From: an uncultured Bacilli bacterium
Lineage (GTDB): Bacteria > Bacillota_I > Bacilli_A > RF39 > UBA660
NCBI GenBank assembly: GCA_947591505.1
Contig: CANQDM010000003.1
Location: 1-39,733 of the forward strand
Length of the DNA: 39,733 nucleotides
Direction of reading: 5' to 3'
A program made the position numbers and the translations under genes. Below are positions 24,408-34,547 of the stretch, piece by piece (within the stretch, counting starts at the first letter, position 1; each line of letters opens with the position of its first letter). The notes beneath the pieces are model-generated. The model saw nothing but the letters and a program-made list of their open reading frames with translations. It was not told where the DNA came from and did no database searches.

Positions 24408-25277
24408 TTATTTAATTAATAAATTTCTAATTTGGGCTATATTTTCATTTTGAATAGCTATATAATCATTAGCTGTATCATCATTAGTTATTACATCATT
24501 TATTTTTAATATTTTAGCTTTATTTTTATCTACTAATTCACTAATTAAATCAGTATTTTTTTCACTAGTTAATTGTAATATCGTATCATATTTAGAATTT
24601 TTAAATTTGTTTTTAATATCAGTTAAAGCATTTTCACTACCAGATGCCTCTATTTCTTCTAAAGATATTACGGTAAATCCATAACCTTCTAAATATTTTA
24701 GGGTATTAGATGATACTACTAAAGTATTATTATCAAGTTCTTTTGCTTCTTTAGCAATATTTCTAAGTTCCGCATCTATCCAGGATACTTTAGCATATAA
24801 TTCATCATACTTTTTATTAATTTCTTCTTCTTTTAAAGTGTTATTTAAATATTCTGTTAAAGATGTTTTAATATTTTTAGCAAGCATTAAAAAGTTATTT
24901 GGAGCAAGCCATAGTTCCTCAATATCATTATGATAATTTAAACCATATGAAGCATCAATAATAAGTAATTCATCATTTTTATTTAAAAATGATTTAGCTA
25001 TTTCTTTTTCATTACCTACTCCAACATAAACAAATAAATCACCTTTAGAATATTCATCTATTTGTTTACTTGTTAATTTATATTTATCTAGATTAACCCC
25101 ATTAGGATAAATGCTATCAACAGTACTATTATTACCATATAAATATTCCGTAATAAATTCAACCGGATAAACTGTTGTATAAATAGTAGCATTATCTAAA
25201 TTAGCATTATTTCCACGACAAGCACTCGTTAAAAATAGTATACAAAACACTAATACTAATAATTTTATTTTTTTCAT
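24408..25277 (-). CDS. ZnuA-like (cluster A-I) solute-binding lipoprotein without the metal histidines
   Basis: A 289-residue lipoprotein: signal with lipobox LTSAC (Cys 20), then the two-lobe metal-binding protein fold (TIYTTVYPVEFITEYLYG). The family's His ligands are replaced. The usual G-x-D-P-H-x-Y reads GVNLDKY (Asp 64), D-P-H-x-W reads IEELW (Glu 121), and S-H-x-x-x-x-Y reads SNTLKYL (Asn). No ABC permease or ATPase gene adjoins it. It may bind another ligand or act structurally. The fold call is good; the ligand is unknown. Confidence 0.8.
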   Translation of the reverse strand: MKKIKLLVLVFCILFLTSACRGNNANLDNATIYTTVYPVEFITEYLYGNNSTVDSIYPNGVNLDKYKLTSKQIDEYSKGDLFVYVGVGNEKEIAKSFLNKNDELLIIDASYGLNYHNDIEELWLAPNNFLMLAKNIKTSLTEYLNNTLKEEEINKKYDELYAKVSWIDAELRNIAKEAKELDNNTLVVSSNTLKYLEGYGFTVISLEEIEASGSENALTDIKNKFKNSKYDTILQLTSEKNTDLISELVDKNKAKILKINDVITNDDTANDYIAIQNENIAQIRNLLIK

Positions 25278-25307
25278 TTTATCACTCTATTTCTAAATAC
25301 TATTTTA

Positions 25308-25922
25308 CTATATTAAATTATTTTTATCAACTAAGTATGTTGTTACTAAAAGTAAAATACTAGATACTAAATAAGCCCCGATTACATCTGTAGCAAAATG
25401 AGCACCTAGATATATTCTACTTATACCTATTAGAATTGGTAATATAATTAAAATAACTCTCAAAATGTTTTTTAAGCCACTTTTTAAATCAGTTTTATTA
25501 ACTAAATATAATAATATACCATAAATAGTTACTGAAGCCATTGTATGCCCACTAGGAAAACTATAACTAGTTTCAATTACTAATTTTAATACTTCGGGAC
25601 GACTTCTCATTACAATTATTTTAATAACATTATTTAAAATAGTTGAAATAATTATAACACTAGCAGTTAAATATGCCATATTTTTCTTCTTACAAATTAG
25701 AAATACTACAAATAATATAACCGATAATGCCACTATAAAAGGAGTACTTCCAAAAAAAGTAATTACTTTAAATATACCATTTATTATATTATTCATTTTA
25801 AAAGTACATAAGTTATAAATAAATGTATCAATTGATGATACTAAATCCAATTTAACTAATATGCTTAAAATAATAAATATAAGAGTTAAAAAGGAAGCAA
25901 TATATAATCTAGTTTTCTTCAT
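25308..25922 (-). CDS. PAP2-family membrane phosphatase
   Basis: About 204 residues with six membrane segments and all three PAP2 motifs: KIIVMRSRP, SFPSGHT, and SRIYLGAHFATD. Such enzymes dephosphorylate undecaprenyl pyrophosphate or phosphatidate phosphates at the outer membrane face. Start ATG 25920-25922 is preferred over the longer 25946 frame, with AAGGAAG eight bases upstream. It overlaps the 3' end of the GT2-GtrA gene by 14 bases, so the lipid-glycan link is probable: BactoprenolPP recycling is the most likely role. Confidence 0.9.
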   Translation of the reverse strand: MKKTRLYIASFLTLIFIILSILVKLDLVSSIDTFIYNLCTFKMNNIINGIFKVITFFGSTPFIVALSVILFVVFLICKKKNMAYLTASVIIISTILNNVIKIIVMRSRPEVLKLVIETSYSFPSGHTMASVTIYGILLYLVNKTDLKSGLKNILRVILIILPILIGISRIYLGAHFATDVIGAYLVSSILLLVTTYLVDKNNLI

Positions 25923-26958
25923 ACTTATTACTTCCTTTAAAAACAAATTCTCTTTGAATAATTAAATTAATAATGCAAAGTAAGAAATCAATTACTATTT
26001 TTATTAATATAACTGATATATTTAGTAAACTATATAAATATGTAACAAAGCAACCAGAAATAAACATTTGAATTATTGCTAAAATATAATACTTAATCAA
26101 TGAAGAAATACTCATATCTTTAAATATTAAATTAGAATTCAAAATATAATTATAAATAGATGATACTAATCTTGCAAGAATAGTTGCAGCAAGTATTTTA
26201 GAATTGATATCTAAGATACCTAGAATAGCTGCAAATAGGGCTATATCTAGTAAAAATGAACTAAATGAAGCTAGAAAATAGCGCATAAATAATTTATAAA
26301 TTAAAATTGAATCTTTTAGGGGATTAAAATGACTATTAGCATTACTATTCAAATAAATTGTTTCTATTTCTACTTCTCGAATTTTAATGTTTTTACTCTT
26401 ACAAGCAATTAACATATTAGTTTCATATTCATATCTTTCGCCAGATAAATCAATAAATGATTCCATTAATTTGCGACTCATTCCTCTAAGTCCTGTTTGC
26501 GTATCACTTATTTCTAAGCCGATAAATATTTTAAAAATATTGCGCGTAATTTTATTACCAAATTTACTTTTAGGAGGAACATAATCTAAATCAAAATTAC
26601 GAACTCCTAAAACTAATTCATCGGAATATTTAAGTAAAGTTTTAGCACAATTTTTAATATCTTTAACACTATGTTGCCCATCACAATCACAAGTAACACA
26701 TCCCTTAACATTTGGATATTCATTTAAAATATAATTAAAAGCATTTTTAATAGCTCTTCCTTTACCTAAATTTTTATAGTGATGAAAGACATCAATTTTT
26801 TGTTTTTCTAGTTTAGCAAAAAATTTATCATGTTCACTCTTACTTCCATCATTAATTACTAATATATGCTTAAATTCTTTTTGTAATTTAGTAATAAATT
26901 CATCCATTATTTTTTCATCAGGATCGAGCGTTGGTACTACAACAAATATATCGTCCAT
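25909..26958 (-). CDS. Fused GT2 glycosyltransferase-GtrA membrane protein
   Basis: A 349-residue bifunctional protein. The N-domain (1-220) is a GT-A glycosyltransferase of DPM1/GtrB type: VVPTLDPDEKI, INDGSKS, NLGKGRAIKNAF, and the catalytic CDCDGQH, with DTQTGLRG later. The C-domain (about 230-345) has four membrane segments, as in GtrA flippase-like proteins. Together they would charge undecaprenyl phosphate with a sugar and help move it across the membrane. It is in a run with PAP2 downstream and NAGPA-like genes upstream. Confidence 0.9.
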   Translation of the reverse strand: MDDIFVVVPTLDPDEKIMDEFITKLQKEFKHILVINDGSKSEHDKFFAKLEKQKIDVFHHYKNLGKGRAIKNAFNYILNEYPNVKGCVTCDCDGQHSVKDIKNCAKTLLKYSDELVLGVRNFDLDYVPPKSKFGNKITRNIFKIFIGLEISDTQTGLRGMSRKLMESFIDLSGERYEYETNMLIACKSKNIKIREVEIETIYLNSNANSHFNPLKDSILIYKLFMRYFLASFSSFLLDIALFAAILGILDINSKILAATILARLVSSIYNYILNSNLIFKDMSISSLIKYYILAIIQMFISGCFVTYLYSLLNISVILIKIVIDFLLCIINLIIQREFVFKGSNKYEEN

Positions 26959-26969
26959 TCAAATCACCC

Positions 26970-28103
26970 TTACTTTTTAATTGATTCCATATTAACAAGT
27001 TTATAATTACCTTCATAATAGATAAAGTATAATCTATCATTCATTATATCTTGTTTATCTTTACCACTAACAACCATATTTTTTTCTAAATAAACTTTGC
27101 AACTAAAGGCATTATCATTGTAAATTATAAAGTCTTCCACTACTTCATTTGTAAATACGGGATTTTTAAGTCGATGAGAACTTACAAAAGTCCGATCAAT
27201 ATTACGACTCCAATTATAAGCCATTGTATAATAATAAGAATCTTTTATTAAATATGGCATTAATGTATTAAGTCCACCACCTAAATCATTAGTTAAATAT
27301 AAACTCCAATTTTCAGCTAATTTTAAGATATCAAAATCATCTTTAAGGTAACTTTTAGCTTCTTCTAAAGTTTTAACTTTCTTAAATTCTTTAGATACAT
27401 TTATTTTATTATCTTCTACTTTATATTCTACTTCTTTATTATTTTCATCTAATATGGTAATTTCTGGTTTATACACTAAGTTATTTACTTCATAAGTTTT
27501 ACTTTTTTCAATTTCAATATATTCAGTTAATCTTTCTAAGCCTGCAACATCACCTTCTGATACAATATCATCTTTACTTAAAGTATTACCATTTACTTTA
27601 ACAGTATATTTTTCTGGTACTTTTATTTCATAAGCATAAATGCCTTTATCAAAATAATTTTGGTAATCAACTACATCCCATTCATCTATTGTTAGTATAG
27701 CCATTCTTTTATAAGAATTAACGCTTTTAATAGATACTGTACTAATTAATTTATCGTTATTATATAAATCATAGGCATATACTTCATCTTTACTTAATTT
27801 AGTGTTTTTCTTAATTTTTAAATCATCACTTTTATATAATTTTTTAATACCATCACTTATTTTAGCATTACTTTTTTCATATTTAGATACCGTAAACGAA
27901 TCATCTTTAACATCTTCGGTTAGTTTTCCAGAAGTTGCTAAATATTTAATATAATTATCGACTAAATTTCTTTCATATAAAACCATACTATTATAAACAT
28001 ATACTAAAATAAAGAAACCACATACTAATAAAAGTAGAGTATATAATATTAATGATTTTTTATATAAACTTTTTCTTTGCCATTTTCTAAATAATTTTGC
28101 CAT
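26970..28103 (-). CDS. Membrane-anchored extracytoplasmic protein, unknown
   Basis: About 377 residues: one N-terminal membrane segment after a basic stretch (FRKWQRKSLYKK), then a large outer domain rich in charged residues. No enzyme motif recognised. The upstream start at 28145 lies inside the previous gene and is rejected; GAGGTAATT precedes ATG 28101-28103. It begins two bases after the NAGPA-like gene and is followed after 11 bases by the GT2-GtrA gene, so it belongs to this envelope operon. Confidence 0.75.
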   Translation of the reverse strand: MAKLFRKWQRKSLYKKSLILYTLLLLVCGFFILVYVYNSMVLYERNLVDNYIKYLATSGKLTEDVKDDSFTVSKYEKSNAKISDGIKKLYKSDDLKIKKNTKLSKDEVYAYDLYNNDKLISTVSIKSVNSYKRMAILTIDEWDVVDYQNYFDKGIYAYEIKVPEKYTVKVNGNTLSKDDIVSEGDVAGLERLTEYIEIEKSKTYEVNNLVYKPEITILDENNKEVEYKVEDNKINVSKEFKKVKTLEEAKSYLKDDFDILKLAENWSLYLTNDLGGGLNTLMPYLIKDSYYYTMAYNWSRNIDRTFVSSHRLKNPVFTNEVVEDFIIYNDNAFSCKVYLEKNMVVSGKDKQDIMNDRLYFIYYEGNYKLVNMESIKK

Positions 28104-28105
28104 AA

Positions 28106-29146
28106 TTACCTCTTTTCTACGACAAAGCCGGTAGGAAGTCGCCATGATGAATTAGAATAATATAAAGTAACTGAAGTCATTTCGTATTTACCATCATAAT
28201 ACATGGAAGATGATGAACCACCATCAATATTGGCAGCATTAACAGCCCCATATTCTTCCATTATTTCAATTAAGTCTTGGGCAGTTGCTCCTAAGTGTCC
28301 TGAGGCACCTCTTCCATCGGTAACTAAAAGTAAAACTGTACCATCAGCTCTTTGGCCAATAGCTGTTCTAGGATTAGCCCCACTTCCAGAGCCATTAACT
28401 TCTCTAGCCTCGCCATTGATAATAAGTTTAACAAAGTGGTTATTTGCATCACTTGCTTCTTCTTGGAAGGCAACAGCATCTCTAATTTTTTCCTCTTTAA
28501 TTACACTTTCTACTTGACTAGCATTTTTACCACTTAAATCAATTATTTTAAGTAAATTATCCTCATTAAAACCGACTAAATACATGCCTCTTATACCAGC
28601 TGGACTATTATATTCAATTTTACCATCTCGCACTACTAGTCCCATAGGTCTTCCGCCAGCATTACCATTAGAATAATAAAGACCACCATTAACACCCGCA
28701 AAAGCATCGGCATCATTTACTAATTTATCTAAAGTAACACCATAAGTTTTCCATGAGCCATCGTAAATAGTCGCCAGTTTTACTCTAGAAGGATCATTAA
28801 CTATAATCATTTTGGCAAAATATGTACTACCAGAAATTTCGACGAGTTCAATACCATCTTTATCTTTATTTCCCTCGGTATCAATTAAACTATTATCCAT
28901 TTCTTCGTCAAATGATGCCATTGAATTGCTATCAACTATTTCTTGGACTTTTTTATCACTCATAAATAGTTTTACCACAAATTTCATTTGGCCAGTTTCA
29001 AGCATAGTTGTGACAAATAAATTACGAGCATGCTCAGATGGACCATAACAAAATATTAAACCAGCTGAATAAACCACTACTAATAAAACGACTAAAAATA
29101 TGCCAATAAAACTAAAAAATTTGCCAATAAATTTTAATACTTTCAT
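28106..29146 (-). CDS. Phosphodiester glycosidase (NAGPA)-domain protein
   Basis: A 346-residue protein with one N-terminal membrane segment and a NAGPA domain (about 110-345). Diagnostic pieces are DAFAGVNGGLYYSNG, the NPRTAIGQRADGTVLLLVTD strand, and NAANIDGGSSSSMYYDGK. Human NAGPA removes N-acetylglucosamine from phosphodiesters; bacterial relatives act on wall or exopolysaccharide glycans. It is first of a four-gene run with an unknown membrane protein, GT2-GtrA and PAP2, which suggests a shared surface-glycan pathway. Confidence 0.9.
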   Translation of the reverse strand: MKVLKFIGKFFSFIGIFLVVLLVVVYSAGLIFCYGPSEHARNLFVTTMLETGQMKFVVKLFMSDKKVQEIVDSNSMASFDEEMDNSLIDTEGNKDKDGIELVEISGSTYFAKMIIVNDPSRVKLATIYDGSWKTYGVTLDKLVNDADAFAGVNGGLYYSNGNAGGRPMGLVVRDGKIEYNSPAGIRGMYLVGFNEDNLLKIIDLSGKNASQVESVIKEEKIRDAVAFQEEASDANNHFVKLIINGEAREVNGSGSGANPRTAIGQRADGTVLLLVTDGRGASGHLGATAQDLIEIMEEYGAVNAANIDGGSSSSMYYDGKYEMTSVTLYYSNSSWRLPTGFVVEKR

Positions 29147-29187
29147 AAACTATCAATCCTTACTACTTTTTATTTACGCCTATTAAA

Positions 29188-29216
29188 ATATTACCATATA
29201 AGACATTTTAGTTCAA
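29188..29216 (-). promoter_or_regulatory. Promoter of the envelope-glycan operon
   Basis: Minus strand TTGAAC (29211-29216), 17 bases, TAATAT (29188-29193) with TGG before it. Confidence 0.65.
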
Positions 29217-29229
29217 GAAAAAATAGTAG

Positions 29230-30673
<1,444 letters not shown>

Positions 30674-30680
30674 CTAAATA

Positions 30681-30722
30681 ATTATAGCAAAACTTGACAA
30701 TTTTAACAATATCTGTTAAAAT
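30681..30722. promoter_or_regulatory. Overlapping divergent promoters of tgt and the 148-residue gene
   Basis: Plus strand: TTGACA (30694-30699), 17 bases, TAAAAT (30717-30722). Minus strand: TTGTTA (30704-30709), 17 bases, TATAAT (30681-30686) with TGC before it. The plus -35 sits inside the minus spacer, so one polymerase at a time can bind. Confidence 0.75.
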
Positions 30723-30754
30723 AAACGCTAATTTTAAAGAAAGGGGTGTTTTTA

Positions 30755-31201
30755 ATGGTATATCAAAATTATTTAGATTGTCATTATAATATTGATACAA
30801 TGAAAAAATTCTATCAATTTATTGATTTTACCAATTTTAAATTGCTTACTCAAGATAGAATAATTGAGTTAGATCAAAAAGCAGCTAAAATTAAAGGCGA
30901 AATGGCTAAATATAGAAATAGAATGTCAGTTATGGGAATAGTTGCTAATAGATTAATGGCATCATCACAATCTTTAGGATTAAAAAATGGTGATGAAATA
31001 GCCTATTTCTATATAAAAGTTGTTGATGATAATTTATTATATTTAGAACTTGCCAATATTGCTACTGATAAAGAAGAATTAAAAGATCTATGTATAAGAA
31101 AATTTGGCGTTTATGATAATGTTATTATTCATCTTGAAAAATATTTAGTTAATCGTCTAGATTCATTACAAATAGAAAAAGATGATGAATTAACTATTTA
31201 A
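30755..31201 (+). CDS. Hypothetical protein, soluble
   Basis: About 148 residues, mixed helix/strand, with a central basic helix (KAAKIKGEMAKYRNRMSVMGIVANRLMA) and an acidic C-terminus; no recognised family. ATG 30755 is chosen over GTG 30746, since AAAGGGG (30739-30745) then has a good distance. Its promoter is near consensus. It is the only plus-strand gene between 24.4 and 39.5 kb and ends 8 bases inside the 3' end of queA. Confidence 0.65.
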   Translation: MVYQNYLDCHYNIDTMKKFYQFIDFTNFKLLTQDRIIELDQKAAKIKGEMAKYRNRMSVMGIVANRLMASSQSLGLKNGDEIAYFYIKVVDDNLLYLELANIATDKEELKDLCIRKFGVYDNVIIHLEKYLVNRLDSLQIEKDDELTI

Positions 31202-32225
31202 TAAACATAGCATCGCCGAAAGAGAAGAATCGATAGTTCTTCTCTTTTGCTATTTCATAAGCATTTAAGATATATTCTCTTTTAGATAAGGCACTAACTA
31301 ACATTAAAAGAGTACTTTTAGGCAAATGAAAATTAGTAATTAAACCAGCAATAGCCATAAATTCAAACCCAGGATAAATAAAGATATCAGTATTACCACT
31401 ACACTCTTTAAATTCACCATACTTATGCATAACTGTTTCAAGTACTCTAGTACTAGTTGTACCAACTGCATAGATAGATCTATGCTCTTTTTTTGCCTTA
31501 TTTAAAATATCTGCAACATCCCTTTTCATTTCATAATATTCAGAATGCATATGATGTTCTTTGATATTTTCTACTTCAACAGGTCTAAATGTACCTATAC
31601 CTACATGCAAAGTAACATAGCACACTTCTACACCCATATCTTCTATTTCTTTAAGTAATTCTTTGGTAAAATGTAGTCCTGCCGTTGGAGCTGCTGCACT
31701 ACCCAAATATTTGGCATAAACAGTTTGATAACGATCTTGTTCTTTTAAAGTTTCGTGAATATACGGAGGAAGTGGCATTAAGCCAATTCTTTCTATAATT
31801 TCTAAAAATATTCCTTGATATTTAAAATTAACTCTAATAATTCCATCTTCTAATTTCTCTACTACTTCACATTCTAGAGTCTCACTAAATTTAATAATTG
31901 TCCCAATATGTAATCTTTTACCCGGGCGAGCTAAACATTCCCATATATCATCTTCTATATTTTTTAATAATAATACTTCAATACTTGCATCAGTATCTAT
32001 CTTTTTACCCATTAATCTGGCTGGTAATACTTTTGTATCATTTAATACTAATACATCACCTTTTTTTAAATAATTTTTAATATTAAAAAACCTAGTATGT
32101 TCTACCTCACCAGTTTCTTTATTTAAAATCATTAATTTTGATTCACTTCGATTTTTAATTGGACTTTGAGCAATAAAACTACTATCAAGTTCATAATTAT
32201 AATCATTGATATCCATAATATTCAC
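31194..32225 (-). CDS. queA: S-adenosylmethionine:tRNA ribosyltransferase-isomerase
   Basis: QueA transfers ribose from SAM to preQ1-tRNA, giving epoxyqueuosine, the step after Tgt. The 343-residue product has LDSSFIAQSPIKNRSESKLM, DVLVLNDTKVLPARL, GLMPLPPYIHETLKEQDRYQ, AAPTAGLHFTKELL, VTLHVGIGTFRPV and NFHLPKSTLLMLVSAL, all typical. ATG lies after AAGGGATGTG. Its promoter (TGGACT-17-TATAAT, 32237-32265) overlaps the terminator of the upstream operon. Confidence 0.97.
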   Translation of the reverse strand: MNIMDINDYNYELDSSFIAQSPIKNRSESKLMILNKETGEVEHTRFFNIKNYLKKGDVLVLNDTKVLPARLMGKKIDTDASIEVLLLKNIEDDIWECLARPGKRLHIGTIIKFSETLECEVVEKLEDGIIRVNFKYQGIFLEIIERIGLMPLPPYIHETLKEQDRYQTVYAKYLGSAAAPTAGLHFTKELLKEIEDMGVEVCYVTLHVGIGTFRPVEVENIKEHHMHSEYYEMKRDVADILNKAKKEHRSIYAVGTTSTRVLETVMHKYGEFKECSGNTDIFIYPGFEFMAIAGLITNFHLPKSTLLMLVSALSKREYILNAYEIAKEKNYRFFSFGDAMFIK

Positions 32226-32244
32226 ATCCCTTAAGTATTATAAA

Positions 32245-32264
32245 GAAAAAAGGACTAAAAGTCC
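32245..32264 (-). terminator. Terminator of the folate/thymidylate operon, overlapping the queA promoter
   Basis: Minus strand GGACT (32260-32264) pairs with AGTCC (32252-32256), then a T tract to 32245. The stem doubles as the -35 side of the queA promoter. Confidence 0.75.
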
Positions 32265-32265
32265 A

Positions 32266-32703
32266 TTATTTATGTATTATTTTTTGAAAGTATGGGTTAT
32301 CTTGATAATAGATATTAAAAAATTCTCCACCTTCATTAAGCATAATATCATCATAACTAGTATCTTGATGCCATTTTAACTTTTGCATTAATTCATTGAT
32401 GGGATAATTTTGCGGAGAACATAAACACATAAATCTTGCATAATCCGAAAAATTATAACCATCTAATACTAATTTATTTAACACATAAGTTGCAATATCT
32501 AAATGTCTATATTGTGGAAGTATCATAATATCTATTGTTATATTATTAAATGTAGGTGATAATCCTACTAATCCCAGTAATTTATTATCATAATAAATAC
32601 CCTTTAAATTATCTGAATAAACAAAATTTACAAAACCATTTAAATTTTCTTTAGATATTTGTAAAAAATCTTCTTTTAATACGGGAACAATCTCTATATT
32701 CAT
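32266..32703 (-). CDS. GNAT-like N-acetyltransferase
   Basis: A 145-residue protein with a GNAT layout: strands GIYYDNKLLGLVGLSP and ITIDIMILPQYRHLDIATYVLNKLV, the latter matching motif A (acetyl-CoA binding, V-x-P-x-x-R-x-x-x-x-A). The usual R-G-x-G-x-A loop is weakened to RHLDIA, so catalysis is unsure. Substrate unknown. Its ATG overlaps the tmk stop by four bases; it is the last gene of the operon, before a terminator. Confidence 0.7.
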   Translation of the reverse strand: MNIEIVPVLKEDFLQISKENLNGFVNFVYSDNLKGIYYDNKLLGLVGLSPTFNNITIDIMILPQYRHLDIATYVLNKLVLDGYNFSDYARFMCLCSPQNYPINELMQKLKWHQDTSYDDIMLNEGGEFFNIYYQDNPYFQKIIHK

Positions 32704-33368
32704 AATAAATCTTTAACTTTATTAAATAATTCTTCTTCTATATCAGGAATAGTTCTAATACTATTATTTTTTACACACTCAATTTTAATAAAATTAAATA
32801 AATCAGCCATTTCTAGATATGCCCTTTCCGCATTTCTTATATTTTCTTCCGAAGTTTCGTGTTGATCTAATTCTTTTCTATTCTTTTGTAAACTTTTACT
32901 ATATTCATAAGGCATATGTAAAAATATTTCTATATCTGGTCTTGGTAATTCAAGTAAATCATATTCTAATTTTTCAAGCCATTTAAACATTTTAAGTCTT
33001 TCTTCTTTATCTTTTATTTTACCGGCTTGATGACCCATATTACTTGTTACATAGCGATCTAATATTACAATATAGTCTTTATTTAAATATTCATTTATAA
33101 TATCTACGTTATATAATCTATCTGCTGCATAATATAGAGATGCTACTTTAGCCGGCACATTATTAGCGCCTTCCTTAAACCAACCTTCGCAAATACTTTG
33201 TTTACCTAAATATGGTCCACCAACTATTTTACCAGTTGGCGTATCATACATGGGAAAAGAAAGTTCTACTACTTTATAGCCTTCTTTTTCTAAATTTTCT
33301 TTTAGAAGTTTACTTTGCGTCCCTTTACCAGAACAATCAGTGCCTTCAATTAACAATAATTTTCCCAT
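32700..33368 (-). CDS. tmk: Thymidylate kinase
   Basis: Tmk phosphorylates dTMP to dTDP. About 222 residues; P-loop GTDCSGKGTQS near residues 9-19, VVELSFPMYDTPTGKIV, and DRYVTSNMGHQ (DR[YH] motif) match the family. ATG 33366-33368 is favoured over GTG 33377, with AGGTG six bases away. It follows pyrH by one base and directly uses the product of thyA, two genes upstream. Confidence 0.93.
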   Translation of the reverse strand: MGKLLLIEGTDCSGKGTQSKLLKENLEKEGYKVVELSFPMYDTPTGKIVGGPYLGKQSICEGWFKEGANNVPAKVASLYYAADRLYNVDIINEYLNKDYIVILDRYVTSNMGHQAGKIKDKEERLKMFKWLEKLEYDLLELPRPDIEIFLHMPYEYSKSLQKNRKELDQHETSEENIRNAERAYLEMADLFNFIKIECVKNNSIRTIPDIEEELFNKVKDLL

Positions 33369-33369
33369 T

Positions 33370-34062
33370 TCACTCACCTATTTCTGTCCCTATATTTTTA
33401 CCAGCAAAATAATCATTTATTTTCGCATAATTATTAATATTCATTACCAATATCTTAGTTTTCGTTTCTTGACACTTTTTAATGGCATATAAATCCATTA
33501 CTTGATATTCTTTATCTAGTACTTCTTTATAACTTAAATAATCAAATTTTATTGCATCTTTATTATTTTTAGGATCATCACTATAAACACCATCAACATT
33601 AGTCATTTTAATTATAAGGTTAGCATCTAAAATATCTCTAGCTAGTATTGTACCAGAATCAGTAGAATAACCACTTAAACCAATACCACCACCAAAGATA
33701 ATAACACTTCCTTTATCATATAATTTTTTTAATTCTTCTCTACGATAATTTTCTATTAAATTAGGAAAATCAAATGGTGTACTTATAATATTTATAATAT
33801 TATGATTATCTAAATAATCTTTAACATATAAAGCATTCATTACTGAACCAAGCATACCTATCGTATCTCTGGTAACTTTTGCCATATCCTCGTGTTCCCT
33901 TCCGCGAAAAAAGTTACCTCCTCCAATTACAAGAGCAATTTCATGATTATTTGCTTGTAATAATTTAATCGTTTTTAAAATAATAGCTAGCTTTTCTTTA
34001 GCCACTAATTCATCTTGATTTTTTAATGCTTCCCCACTAAATTTTAAAATTACTCTACTCAT
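33370..34062 (-). CDS. pyrH: UMP kinase
   Basis: PyrH makes UDP from UMP, feeding pyrimidine nucleotides to RNA, DNA and sugar-nucleotide synthesis. The 230-residue product has VILKFSGEAL, VIGGGNFFRG, DTIGMLGSVMNAL and IIKMTNVDGVYSDDP, the standard amino-acid-kinase motifs of PyrH. Usual context is tsf-pyrH-frr; here it lies between dfrA and tmk, an unusual but pathway-logical site. Overlaps dfrA by four bases. Uses TGA as stop. Confidence 0.95.
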   Translation of the reverse strand: MSRVILKFSGEALKNQDELVAKEKLAIILKTIKLLQANNHEIALVIGGGNFFRGREHEDMAKVTRDTIGMLGSVMNALYVKDYLDNHNIINIISTPFDFPNLIENYRREELKKLYDKGSVIIFGGGIGLSGYSTDSGTILARDILDANLIIKMTNVDGVYSDDPKNNKDAIKFDYLSYKEVLDKEYQVMDLYAIKKCQETKTKILVMNINNYAKINDYFAGKNIGTEIGE

Positions 34063-34547
34063 TTATTTAGCCTTTCATATATAACAAAATCATAAGCTAT
34101 ACCATTTTCTTCTGAATGATTAATCATATTCTTTTGCCAATTACGATAATTAATCTTTGGAAAATAACTATCAGCAATCTTATCCTCAGCATTAATCTCT
34201 GTTAAATATAATTTATCTGCTATATCAATAAATAATTGATAAATAGAAGAACCACCAATTACAAAGTATTCTTCATCATCTTTTAAATCTTTTATTAACT
34301 TATTTATATCATCATAAACTAAAATACTTTGATCAGTTATTTTATCTTTATTATTTTTAGTAATAACAATATTTAAACGATTGGGAAGTGCTTTACCTAT
34401 TGACTTATAAGTATTAAAGCCCATTATTACTGGGTGATTCATCGTTGTTTTTCTAAAATATTGCATATCTTCTTTTAAGTGCCAAATAAGTTCATTATTT
34501 TTGCCTATTTCGCCATTTTTACCAATGGCCGCGATCAAAGAAATCAT
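34059..34547 (-). CDS. dfrA: Dihydrofolate reductase
   Basis: DHFR regenerates tetrahydrofolate from the dihydrofolate left by ThyA. The 162-residue product has MISLIAAIGKNGEIGKNNELIWHL, the catalytic acidic residue in LKEDMQYFRKTT, MGFNTYKSIGKALPNR and FVIGGSSIYQLF. The four-base overlaps with thyA before and pyrH after show strict co-translation. Confidence 0.97.
   Translation of the reverse strand: MISLIAAIGKNGEIGKNNELIWHLKEDMQYFRKTTMNHPVIMGFNTYKSIGKALPNRLNIVITKNNKDKITDQSILVYDDINKLIKDLKDDEEYFVIGGSSIYQLFIDIADKLYLTEINAEDKIADSYFPKINYRNWQKNMINHSEENGIAYDFVIYERLNK

Noticed and set aside
28203-28517. Plus-strand open frames opposite the NAGPA-like gene
   Set aside because: They are shadows of a well-supported gene with no ribosome site or recognisable domain.
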